Assembly: GCA_015060765.1 (NCBI GenBank)
Contig: SUXW01000001.1
Location: 1 to 64,000, forward strand
DNA: 64,000 nt
Source: Bacteroides sp.
Lineage (GTDB): Bacteria; Bacteroidota; Bacteroidia; Bacteroidales; Bacteroidaceae
Reading direction: 5' to 3'
Under the pieces are notes generated by a model. That model saw only the letters and a program-made list of their open reading frames with translations. It had not been told where the DNA came from and made no database searches. Position numbers and translations under genes: made by a program. Positions 47,300-55,053 of the stretch are shown here, one piece after another. How positions within the stretch are numbered: position 1 is the first letter of the stretch; the number at the start of each line of letters is the position of its first letter.

Positions 47300-47392
47300 T
47301 TCTCATGCCACTCTTGCAACAGGCTTTTAACTCATTGTAAATCACAGTAGATACGGTGGCAAGAGGCTAAATTCTCTTGCAACTCTTGCAAC
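47300..47392 (+). repeat. Left arm of long imperfect inverted repeat with CTCTTGC motifs
   Basis: Pairs imperfectly over about 90 bp with the complement of 47650-47745 (TCTCATGCCACTCTTGCAAC here against TTCTCTTGCCACTCTTGTAA there). The arm holds several CTCTTGC-like motifs on both strands, including two adjacent CTCTTGCAAC copies near 47374 and 47384. They lie downstream of the recombinase gene in the non-coding part of the invertible segment. Confidence 0.75.
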
Positions 47393-47465
47393 AAAGTTGT
47401 TCAGAATGCCTTATAAAGCCATTTCTGATATCTGAATTCTTGGATAAATCAAGAAGAAAAACCAA

Positions 47466-47545
47466 ATCAGCGTCGGTGATTAACGAATCAGCGACGGCGA
47501 TTGGGCGATCGGCGACGGCGATTAGGCGATCAGCGACGCGGATTT
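47466..47545 (+). repeat. 21-bp tandem repeat array, about 3.8 copies
   Basis: Units start at 47466, 47487, 47508 and 47529. The pattern is ATCAGCGACGGCGATTxGGCG, with the first unit more diverged and the last one cut short and rearranged (GCGACGCGGATTT). It is clearly GC-richer than the AT-rich flanks. It is placed between the two arms of the long inverted repeat. No open reading frame spans it. Confidence 0.85.
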
Positions 47546-47649
47546 AGTTTTAATCACTATTATTTCAACTTTACATCAAGACTAAAAACACTTTTCATCC
47601 TTTAGGAAGGATTATAATTCAGCCCCGGAAAGGCATCAAAAATTAAGTT

Positions 47650-47745
47650 GTTGCAAGGGTTGCAAGCCGTTGCAAGACTCTTGCCACATTATTTCAATGT
47701 AAATCAATCCGTTAGGAACCTGTTACAAGAGTGGCAAGAGAATTT
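47650..47745 (-). repeat. Right arm of long imperfect inverted repeat with CTCTTGC motifs
   Basis: Complement of the arm at 47300-47392 with scattered mismatches and a small gap. Four TTGCAAG-type motifs occur in the first 40 bases and further GGCAAGAG and ACAAGAG copies near 47725-47740. The arm ends about 60 bp after the recombinase stop. Confidence 0.75.
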
Positions 47746-47801
47746 ATCTATTCCTGAGTTCTTCGTACATTTCTCTCTACTTTATTTCTACTGTATCTTA
47801 T

Positions 47802-48965
47802 TCATTTTACCTTTGCACACTTTTTCAAGTCCCTGACAATAGTGCTTTCCATTACTTCACTATATATTTGTGTGGTAGCCAAATTGCGATGACCAAGCAA
47901 CTTTTGGACCGTGGTTATGTTTGCTCCCTTATATATTAATAAGGTAGCATTAGTATGCCGAGCCGAATGAAATGAAAAATGCTTTTCTATACCTGCCAAT
48001 TTGCCTATCTTTATCAGTTCTTTATTAATGTTGGAATTTGATTTTACATTGAAGAACGAATCGAGTCGCTTTTCGTATTTCTTTAACATACTCCATGCTT
48101 TCCCATCGAACAACAAACTGATAGGAAGTTTAACTTCCGTATCAGTCTTTACCGTCTTGAATATCAACCAAGGTTTTCCCTCAATTTTAACGATGTTCTT
48201 TTCTGTCAGGTTTCTGAAGTCGGAATAGCGCACTCCTGTATAACAACTGAAAAGGAAAGCATCCAATGTATGCATTAAAGCAGCAGGAACTCTCGACGAG
48301 GCCAAGTTTTCCAATTTTTTGATTTCATCGGGTAGCAGGAATACATGTTTCCCCTCTTTCATTTTGATACGGTAACGTCGGAATGCATAATCGTTTGAAT
48401 CTATATAACCTTTATTGATTGCCGCATTGACAAATGATTTCAAATGTTTCATGTGCTTGGCAATGGTGTTTACCTGGTATTGGTTTTCGTATAAAAACCG
48501 TTCGAATTCGTAAACGAACTTTGAATCCACATCGTTAAAGCAGGTGCCTGGCTTGAATTTTTTCAGAAGATAATGGGTGGTCATCCTATTCCGTTGGGTG
48601 CTTGCCTTCAATTGGGAACCCTCTATTTCTTTTTGGATAAAACTTAAGAATGAATGCTTGTTGGAAGTTTGGAAAGTCTCTTTCAGTTTATCCAATGTAA
48701 TATTTTGTCCATTCCTCCATAAGTCAATCTCTCTTCGTTCCAATTCAATGATGAATTCCCGAAGCATTCCATTTAAGGCATCGGCATTAGGATGGCTTTT
48801 AATGATTTTCTTTTTGGAGTCCCATTGGTCGGGAGTCAAGTAGATGTGAGTGGAAAAATAGATTTTTCTCTTTTCCAGATAAGCTTCCACTTGTAACAAA
48901 GCATTTCCTTGTTCGTTCAGTTGCCTCTTCCTGTTATAGACAGGGCGATAAGTAATCTTTTTCAT
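47802..48965 (-). CDS. Tyrosine site-specific recombinase, probable inverter of the susC switch
   Basis: A 387-residue integrase-family protein. The N-terminus is the arm-type DNA-binding domain common in Bacteroidales (MKKITYRPVYNRKRQLNEQG), followed by a SAM-like core-binding domain (about 105-200) and the catalytic domain. Catalytic residues are visible: Arg in TGVRYSDFRNL, His and Arg in FHSARHTN, His in LLGHRNLATT and Tyr in TQIYSEV. The start at 48965 is preferred; an earlier ATG at 49007 would add 14 residues. It lies inside the segment it would invert. The recombinase could also act on other sites elsewhere in the genome. Confidence 0.92.
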   Translation of the reverse strand: MKKITYRPVYNRKRQLNEQGNALLQVEAYLEKRKIYFSTHIYLTPDQWDSKKKIIKSHPNADALNGMLREFIIELERREIDLWRNGQNITLDKLKETFQTSNKHSFLSFIQKEIEGSQLKASTQRNRMTTHYLLKKFKPGTCFNDVDSKFVYEFERFLYENQYQVNTIAKHMKHLKSFVNAAINKGYIDSNDYAFRRYRIKMKEGKHVFLLPDEIKKLENLASSRVPAALMHTLDAFLFSCYTGVRYSDFRNLTEKNIVKIEGKPWLIFKTVKTDTEVKLPISLLFDGKAWSMLKKYEKRLDSFFNVKSNSNINKELIKIGKLAGIEKHFSFHSARHTNATLLIYKGANITTVQKLLGHRNLATTQIYSEVMESTIVRDLKKCAKVK

Positions 48966-49090
48966 GTCTATTGATTTTAAAATGTCTTTTGAAATATATT
49001 TTAACATATATGTGTGAAACCATGTTAATTGTATGGCGCTTATTGATTGTTCTTTTAGTTATTCTTGAACATTTTTGCAACATAATCGTT

Positions 49091-49111
49091 AATATTAATC
49101 GAATTAATATT
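49091..49111. promoter_or_regulatory. Palindrome at the recombinase promoter, possible operator
   Basis: Perfect 9-bp arms AATATTAAT and ATTAATATT around CGA, directly beside the recombinase -7 element and over the expected transcription start. It could bind a repressor, perhaps the recombinase itself. The AT-rich composition makes chance symmetry possible. Confidence 0.5.
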
Positions 49112-49119
49112 CAAATTTA
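49112..49119 (-). promoter_or_regulatory. -7 promoter element for the recombinase
   Basis: On the minus strand TAAATTTG matches TAnnTTTG, 147 bp upstream of the start at 48965 (105 bp from the ATG at 49007). Divergent from the susC promoter at 49194. Confidence 0.5.
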
Positions 49120-49193
49120 TAGCTTAAATGAATAAAAATATGACTTTTTTGCACTTTTATCTTGAATATTATCATGTTTTAAAAAAATATTAA

Positions 49194-49201
49194 TAACTTT
49201 G
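49194..49201 (+). promoter_or_regulatory. -7 promoter element of the invertible susC promoter
   Basis: TAACTTTG matches TAnnTTTG, 61 bp before the susC start at 49262. It lies inside the invertible segment, so it would drive whichever SusC/SusD cassette the segment faces. No strong -33 TTTG is visible. Confidence 0.65.
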
Positions 49202-49261
49202 CCATTTGTTAGAGTGAATGAATTTATATTATGTAAAGTTAAACTTTAAGAGAGAGAATTT

Positions 49262-52200
49262 ATGAAAAGAAAATTAATGCTGTTGATGACCTATCTATTT
49301 ATAGGTATAGGTCTGGTAAACGCGCAGATTTCGAAGGTAACAGGTACTGTTGTCTCGGAAGAAGACGGTTTGCCTGTAGTTGGCGCCTCTATCGTCGTAA
49401 AGGGTACTACTCTTGGTACTGTTACTGACATGGACGGTAAATTTACGTTAACAAATATACCAAGTTCCGCAAAGACTTTGGTTATTTCGTTTATAGGTCT
49501 ACAGACTCAGGAATTGCCTATAAAGCCGCATGTAGATGTCAAGTTAGCCTCTGATAGTGAGATGCTTGGCGAAGTGGTGGTAACCGGTATGCAAAAGATG
49601 GATAAGCGTCTGTTTACAGGTGCGGCAACCAAACTTTCGGGAGACGATGTGAAATTGGACGGTATTGCTGAAGTGAGCCGTGCTTTGGAAGGTCGCGCTG
49701 CCGGTGTATCTGTACAGAACGTGTCTGGTACCTTTGGTACAGCTCCTAAAATTCGCGTACGTGGTGCTACTTCCATTTACGGTAGTTCCAAGCCTTTGTG
49801 GGTAGTGGATGGTGTAATTATGGAAGACGTAACGGAAGTGGACGCTGATGCTTTGTCATCTGGTGATGCTGAAACGTTGATTTCATCGGCTATTGCAGGT
49901 TTGAATGCTGATGATATTGAAAGTTTCCAAATCTTGAAGGACGGTTCGGCTACTTCCATCTATGGTGCGCGCGCTATGGCTGGTGTGATTGTCGTTACAA
50001 CCAAGAAAGGTAAAGCCGGCAGTAACAAAATCAGCTATACCGGTGAGTTCTCTATGCGTTTGGTTCCCAGTTACCGTGATTTCAATATCATGAACTCACA
50101 GGAACAGATGGGCGTGTATCGCGAAATGGAGAATGGCGGTTGGTTGAACTTGGCAGAAACTTATCGCGCTTCCGATAGTGGCGTATATGGTAAAATGTAT
50201 CATCTTATCAATACTTACAATGCTTCTGCTGGTAAATTTGGATTGGCCAACACTTTGGAAGCACGTAACAATTACTTGCGCGAAGCGGAATATCGGAATA
50301 CCGACTGGTTTGATGAATTGTTCAACAATTCCATCTCTCAAAATCATGCAATCAGCATGTCATCGGGTACTGAAAAAGCTTCTTATTATGCTTCATTGAG
50401 TATGATGAGTGACCCAGGATGGTACGAACAAAGTGAAGTAAGCCGTTATACAGCTAATATCAATGCACTCTATAATATTTCAAAGAATTTATCTTTGAAC
50501 TTGATTGGTAACGGTTCTTACCGTAAACAAAAGGCTCCGGGTACATTGAGCCAAAGTGTGGATGTGGTTTCGGGTGAAGTGAGACGTGACTTCGACATCA
50601 ACCCGTATTCTTACTCCATGAATACATCTCGTGCACTCGATCCGAATGAATATTACGTGCGTAACTATGCTCCGTTCAATATCAAGAACGAATTGAACAA
50701 CAACTTCATGAACTTGGATGTAGTGGACTTGAAGTTCCAAGGTGAATTGAAATGGAAACCAATCCAGAAAGTTGAACTTTCTGCTTTAGGCGCATATAAA
50801 TTCTCGACTACTACACAAGCTCACGAAATCCATGATTACTCTAATCAGGCATGGGCTTTCCGTGCTATGGACGATGCGACCATGAGAGATGCTAACCCAT
50901 GGTTGTATACAGACCCTGATAATGCCAATTCATTGCCAGTATCAGTACTCCCTGTAGGTGGTTTCTATCGTGAAACCAAATACTCCATGAGTTCTTATGA
51001 CTTCCGTGCTACAGCAAGTTATAATGATGTCTATAACGAAGATCATATCGTTAACTTCTTCGGTGGTATGGAAGTTAATTCGGTAGACCGTAAAAGAACT
51101 TGGTTCAACGGTGTAGGTATGCAGTACGATATGGGTATGCTTGCTGCTTATGATTATTTGTATTTCAAGCAAGGAAATGAAGAAGGTTCACAATATTATA
51201 CAGTAGATGAAACCTATTCACGTTCTGCTTCATTCTTCGGTACTGCAACTTATTCTTATCAAGGAAAATATACTATCAACGGTACTGTACGTTATGAAGG
51301 TAGTAACAAGTTGGGTAAGAGCCGTTCTTCTCGTTGGTTGCCTACATGGAACGTATCGGCTGCATGGAATATGCATGAAGAAAAATTCTTTGAAAAGCTC
51401 CAACCGGCTTTGTCTAACTTGACATTGAAAGCATCTTATTCATTGACTGCCGACCGTGGTCCAGCCAGTGTTACCAACTCTCACGTAGTGATTGAAAGTT
51501 ACAATCCATGGCGTCCGTTTGCCAGTGTAAACGAATCTGGTTTGCAAATCTATGATTTGGAAAACAGTGAACTTACTTATGAAAAGAAACGTGAATTGAA
51601 CATCGGTGCTGAAATTGGTTTCTTGAACAATCGCATTAATTTGGCTGCCGACTGGTATAAGCGTGATAACCACGATTTGATTGGTATCATCAATACCATG
51701 GGTGTTGGTGGACAGATTACCAAGTATGCCAACGTAGCCAGCATGAAATCGCATGGTATTGAATTTACGTTGTCTACCCGTAATATTGTAACCAAGGACT
51801 TCAAGTGGAATACAGACTTTATCTTTTCTAAGAGCAAGAATGAAGTAACTGAATTGGAATCCAATGCCCGTGTCATCGATATGATTACTGGTACAGGTTT
51901 CACTATGGCCGGTTATCCGGTACGTTCTTTGTTCTCAATGGATTTCCAAGGTTTGAACGAAGAAGGTTTGCCTACATTTATTAACGAAAAAGGTGAATTG
52001 ACCATTAGTGACATTGACTTCCAGGAACGTGAGAACAAAGATCACTTGGTATATGAAGGACCGACCGATCCTACCATTACCGGTAGTTTGGGTAACGTAT
52101 TCACTTATAAGAATTTCAAGTTGAATGTATTCATGACCTATTCATTCGGTAATGTAATCCGTATGGATCCGGTATTCAGCAGCAGATACTCTGACCTCGA

Positions 52201-52585
52201 TGCCATGCCTAAGGAATTCAAGAATCGTTGGACTGTTGCAGGAGATGAAAAATATACCGACGTTCCTGTGATTGCCGATGTACGTCAAAATGCCAATGAT
52301 AGCTATTTGAGATATGCCTACAATGCATACAATTATTCTACAGCACGCATTGCTAAAGGTGACTTTATCCGTATGAAGGAAGTTTCCTTGTCATACGATT
52401 TCCCGAAAAAATGGCTGAAGCCTTTCAAGGTGAGCGACTTCTCTTTGAAATTGCAGGCTACTAATCTCTTCTTGATTTATGCCGACAAGAAGTTGAACGG
52501 ACAGGATCCTGAATTCTTCAACACCGGTGGTGTGGCAGCTCCTGTTCCCAAGCAGTTCACTTTGACAGTAAGATTAGGTATTTAA
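49262..52585 (+). CDS. SusC-family TonB-dependent transporter, right cassette (currently complete)
   Basis: A full 1107-residue outer-membrane transporter. The signal peptide ends at VNAQ (about residue 21). It is followed by the carboxypeptidase-like domain (VTGTVVSEEDGLPVVGASI, TDMDGKFTL), the TonB box region EVVVTGMQKMDKR, the plug (RVRGATSIYGSSKPLWVVDG) and a large barrel ending in a strand with FTLTVRLGI. The first 67 codons lie in the invertible segment; codons 68-78 encode the 32-bp switch repeat. Transporters of this kind import oligosaccharides or peptides with their SusD partner, using TonB energy. The peptidase next door hints at a peptide substrate. Confidence 0.97.
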   Translation: MKRKLMLLMTYLFIGIGLVNAQISKVTGTVVSEEDGLPVVGASIVVKGTTLGTVTDMDGKFTLTNIPSSAKTLVISFIGLQTQELPIKPHVDVKLASDSEMLGEVVVTGMQKMDKRLFTGAATKLSGDDVKLDGIAEVSRALEGRAAGVSVQNVSGTFGTAPKIRVRGATSIYGSSKPLWVVDGVIMEDVTEVDADALSSGDAETLISSAIAGLNADDIESFQILKDGSATSIYGARAMAGVIVVTTKKGKAGSNKISYTGEFSMRLVPSYRDFNIMNSQEQMGVYREMENGGWLNLAETYRASDSGVYGKMYHLINTYNASAGKFGLANTLEARNNYLREAEYRNTDWFDELFNNSISQNHAISMSSGTEKASYYASLSMMSDPGWYEQSEVSRYTANINALYNISKNLSLNLIGNGSYRKQKAPGTLSQSVDVVSGEVRRDFDINPYSYSMNTSRALDPNEYYVRNYAPFNIKNELNNNFMNLDVVDLKFQGELKWKPIQKVELSALGAYKFSTTTQAHEIHDYSNQAWAFRAMDDATMRDANPWLYTDPDNANSLPVSVLPVGGFYRETKYSMSSYDFRATASYNDVYNEDHIVNFFGGMEVNSVDRKRTWFNGVGMQYDMGMLAAYDYLYFKQGNEEGSQYYTVDETYSRSASFFGTATYSYQGKYTINGTVRYEGSNKLGKSRSSRWLPTWNVSAAWNMHEEKFFEKLQPALSNLTLKASYSLTADRGPASVTNSHVVIESYNPWRPFASVNESGLQIYDLENSELTYEKKRELNIGAEIGFLNNRINLAADWYKRDNHDLIGIINTMGVGGQITKYANVASMKSHGIEFTLSTRNIVTKDFKWNTDFIFSKSKNEVTELESNARVIDMITGTGFTMAGYPVRSLFSMDFQGLNEEGLPTFINEKGELTISDIDFQERENKDHLVYEGPTDPTITGSLGNVFTYKNFKLNVFMTYSFGNVIRMDPVFSSRYSDLDAMPKEFKNRWTVAGDEKYTDVPVIADVRQNANDSYLRYAYNAYNYSTARIAKGDFIRMKEVSLSYDFPKKWLKPFKVSDFSLKLQATNLFLIYADKKLNGQDPEFFNTGGVAAPVPKQFTLTVRLGI
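49463..49494 (+). repeat. Right inverted repeat of the susC switch (IRR)
   Basis: Identical in all 32 bases to 47087-47118 read on the other strand and in the same codon frame (SSAKTLVISF). It lies 201 bp after the susC start codon. The inner palindrome CAAAGACTTTG is at 49470-49480. Confidence 0.95.
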
Positions 52586-52607
52586 TTTGATTAAAAGAAT
52601 GTATTAT

Positions 52608-54158
52608 ATGAAAAATAGAATATTATATATCGCACTGAGTGCAGCTGTAGCATTCTCGTCATGTGATGACTTCCTTGACAAGATGCCCGACAACAGAGCG
52701 GAAATAGACAGTGAAAGCAAGGTTACTTCCATCTTGGTGTCTGCTTATCCCACTATTACGCCTGCTATGATGTTGGAAATGTCTTCGGATAACGCAATGG
52801 ACAATGGTTCCAGATATACTGTAGATGGTCAGGAACAAGAAGACGCTTATTTGTGGAATGATATCAAGGTAACTGGTAATGATGCTCCTAAGTCATTCTG
52901 GGATGCTTGTTACGGTGCTATTGCCGCCGCCAATCAAGCCCTGGCTGCTATCGAAGAAATGGGTAATCCTGCCAATTTGCAGGCACAACGTGGTGAGGCT
53001 TTGCTTTGTCGTGCTTACGGCCATTTCCAATTGGCTAATGTGTTCTGTTTGGCATACAATCCGGAAACAGCCGACCAAGATTTGGGTATTCCATACTCTA
53101 TGGCTCCGGAAACTCAAGTAAAGCCTAGTTACACTCGTGGTACCATGAAGGAACTTTATGAAAAGATCAATGATGATATTGAAGAAGGCTTGCCTTTGAT
53201 TAACGATGAAATTTATTCAGTTCCCAAGTATCATTTTAACAAGAAGGCTGCTTATGCTTTTGGTGCTCGTTTCAACCTTTATTATCATAACTATGACAAG
53301 GTTATTGAGTATGCTAATGTCGTATTGGGGGCAACTCCTAACAAGATGTTGAAGAACTGGTATAATAATGTGATGAATACCGCTTCCAACTGGGACCTTC
53401 GTGTGGACTTGTATATTTCTGCCAGTGACCCGAGTAATTTGTTGCTCTTGCCTGTGACTTCTTCATGGGGATATTGGGGTGGCCCGTATAACTTAGGTAC
53501 CCGTTATGGTCATGCGATGGATATCTGTTCATACGAAACAGGTCGTGTAAATGGTATGTGGGGTTCGTATAGTAACCTTCTTCCTTTCAAAAATATGTGG
53601 GGAATGGACCAAAAGTTGGCAGTAGCTAAAATTGGTGGTTATTTCCAATATACCGACAAGGTGAACGGAATTGGTTATCGTAAAATTGTCTTGACAGGAT
53701 TCACTGCTGATGAAACTTTGCTTTGTCGTGCTGAAGCATACGCGTTGAAGAATGATTTGGCTAATGCAACCAATGACATCAACCTTTGGCTAGGAAGTCA
53801 TACCTTGCAAAAGCTTCAAGTATCTACTCAAGATATCGTGGATTTCTATAGCAAGGCCAAGACAATGCCGCTTGACAATAGCGCACGCAGTATTAAGAAA
53901 GCAATTAATCCGTTGGGATTCACGGTTGCAGAAGGTGACCAGATGGAAATTATTCAATGCTTGCTCCATTTGCGCCGTATCGAAACCATCCATGAAGGAT
54001 TGCGTTTCCAGGATATCAAACGTTATGGCATTGAAATAGCCCATAACCGCGAAGGTATGGAAAACGATGTGTTGACGTTGGATGACCCACGTCGTGCCAT
54101 TCAGTTGCCACAAGACGTAATCGAAGCTGGTTTGGAAGCTAATCCAAGAAACAAATAA
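52608..54158 (+). CDS. SusD/RagB-family lipoprotein, right cassette
   Basis: A 516-residue outer-membrane lipoprotein (lipobox FSSC, then DDFLDK, the classic SusD start). TPR-like motifs include FWDACYGAIAAANQALAAI and GEALLCRAYGHFQLANVF, and the C-terminal block IHEGLRFQDIKRYG matches the SusD family. It is the partner of the SusC just upstream. The ATG at 52608 gives the cleanest signal peptide; ATG 52599 or TTG 52587 would add a few residues. Confidence 0.95.
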   Translation: MKNRILYIALSAAVAFSSCDDFLDKMPDNRAEIDSESKVTSILVSAYPTITPAMMLEMSSDNAMDNGSRYTVDGQEQEDAYLWNDIKVTGNDAPKSFWDACYGAIAAANQALAAIEEMGNPANLQAQRGEALLCRAYGHFQLANVFCLAYNPETADQDLGIPYSMAPETQVKPSYTRGTMKELYEKINDDIEEGLPLINDEIYSVPKYHFNKKAAYAFGARFNLYYHNYDKVIEYANVVLGATPNKMLKNWYNNVMNTASNWDLRVDLYISASDPSNLLLLPVTSSWGYWGGPYNLGTRYGHAMDICSYETGRVNGMWGSYSNLLPFKNMWGMDQKLAVAKIGGYFQYTDKVNGIGYRKIVLTGFTADETLLCRAEAYALKNDLANATNDINLWLGSHTLQKLQVSTQDIVDFYSKAKTMPLDNSARSIKKAINPLGFTVAEGDQMEIIQCLLHLRRIETIHEGLRFQDIKRYGIEIAHNREGMENDVLTLDDPRRAIQLPQDVIEAGLEANPRNK

Positions 54159-54174
54159 TTAAAACGAAGAGTAT

Positions 54175-55053
54175 ATGAAAAATATAAAATGGTTATTTAT
54201 GACACTTGTTGCAGTGGCTTTTTGCGCTTGCAGCGAGGAGGATTTGGATTCAAAGAGTATCTTTGACTCTGGAACCGTCGTTGAACAGAACGAATTCGAC
54301 AAGTGGTTGCTGAACAACTATACCACTCCTTATAATATCAACTTCAAGTATCGTTTTGATGACAAGGAATCTGATGAGAGCTATAACTTGGCACCGGCTG
54401 ATTACGATAAGGCTGTAGCTTTGGCTAAGATGACCAAACACCTTTGGCTGGAATCATACGAAGAATTGGCTGGTCCGGAATTTATCCGTACCTATTGTCC
54501 GAAATTGATGCATTTAGTTGGTTCACCTGCATACAACAGTCAAGGTTCTATCGTATTAGGTACTGCTGAAGGTGGTTTGAAGATTACTTTGTACAATGTG
54601 AACAACATTGATTTGGATCATTTGGATATTGATGAATTGAACTATTGGTACTTCAAGACTATGCACCATGAATTTGCTCATATCTTGCATCAGACTAAGA
54701 ACTATTCTACTGACTTCAACCTGATTTCGGCAAGTAACTATCAGTCTTCCAGTTGGGTAAATGTAAGTGATCAGGATGCATTGGATATGGGCTTTGTCTC
54801 TCCGTATGCAAGTTCTGAGACTCAGGAAGACTTCGTAGAAATTATTGCCATCTATGTAACTAATACTGCAGAATATTGGGATGCATTGGTGGGTTCTGCC
54901 AGTGAAGAAGGTCAGGAACTGATCAACCAAAAATTAGCATTGGTGAAAGACTACATGCTTACTACATGGAACATTGATATGGACGAACTGCGTAGCATCG
55001 TTCAACGTCGTTCACAGGAAGTCTTGACTATGGATTTATCAACACTTAATTAA
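54175..55053 (+). CDS. Zinc metallohydrolase-type lipoprotein associated with SusCD
   Basis: A 292-residue lipoprotein with lipobox FCAC (about residue 19), then SEED, an acidic surface-export signal. The zinc motif HHEFAHILHQT gives HEFAH at residues 165-169. This fits the family of substrate-import-associated zinc metallohydrolase lipoproteins that occur beside SusC/SusD genes. It may trim a peptide or protein substrate at the surface, but no substrate is known. It lies 16 bp after susD and its stop overlaps the next start by 1 bp (TAATG). Confidence 0.85.
   Translation: MKNIKWLFMTLVAVAFCACSEEDLDSKSIFDSGTVVEQNEFDKWLLNNYTTPYNINFKYRFDDKESDESYNLAPADYDKAVALAKMTKHLWLESYEELAGPEFIRTYCPKLMHLVGSPAYNSQGSIVLGTAEGGLKITLYNVNNIDLDHLDIDELNYWYFKTMHHEFAHILHQTKNYSTDFNLISASNYQSSSWVNVSDQDALDMGFVSPYASSETQEDFVEIIAIYVTNTAEYWDALVGSASEEGQELINQKLALVKDYMLTTWNIDMDELRSIVQRRSQEVLTMDLSTLN

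Larger units (their letters stand above)
47119..49462. mobile_element. Predicted 2.3-kb invertible DNA segment with its recombinase
   Basis: Bounded by perfect inverted 32-bp repeats inside two divergent susC genes. It carries a tyrosine recombinase gene, the recombinase promoter, the susC promoter, start codon and first 67 codons, plus a repeat-rich non-coding stretch. Inversion would move the susC 5' end between the two susC bodies. This follows from the sequence; that inversion happens in cells is inference from known Bacteroides SusC shufflons. Confidence 0.85.

Noticed and set aside
47466-47545. Repeat array considered as CRISPR
   Set aside because: The units are directly joined with no variable spacers, only four copies are present, and no cas genes are near. 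It is a simple tandem repeat.
47119-49462. Recombinase segment considered as an integrated element such as a phage, transposon or integrative plasmid
   Set aside because: There is no cargo besides the recombinase and the susC 5' end, and the bordering repeats are inverted within coding sequence. This fits inversion, not insertion.
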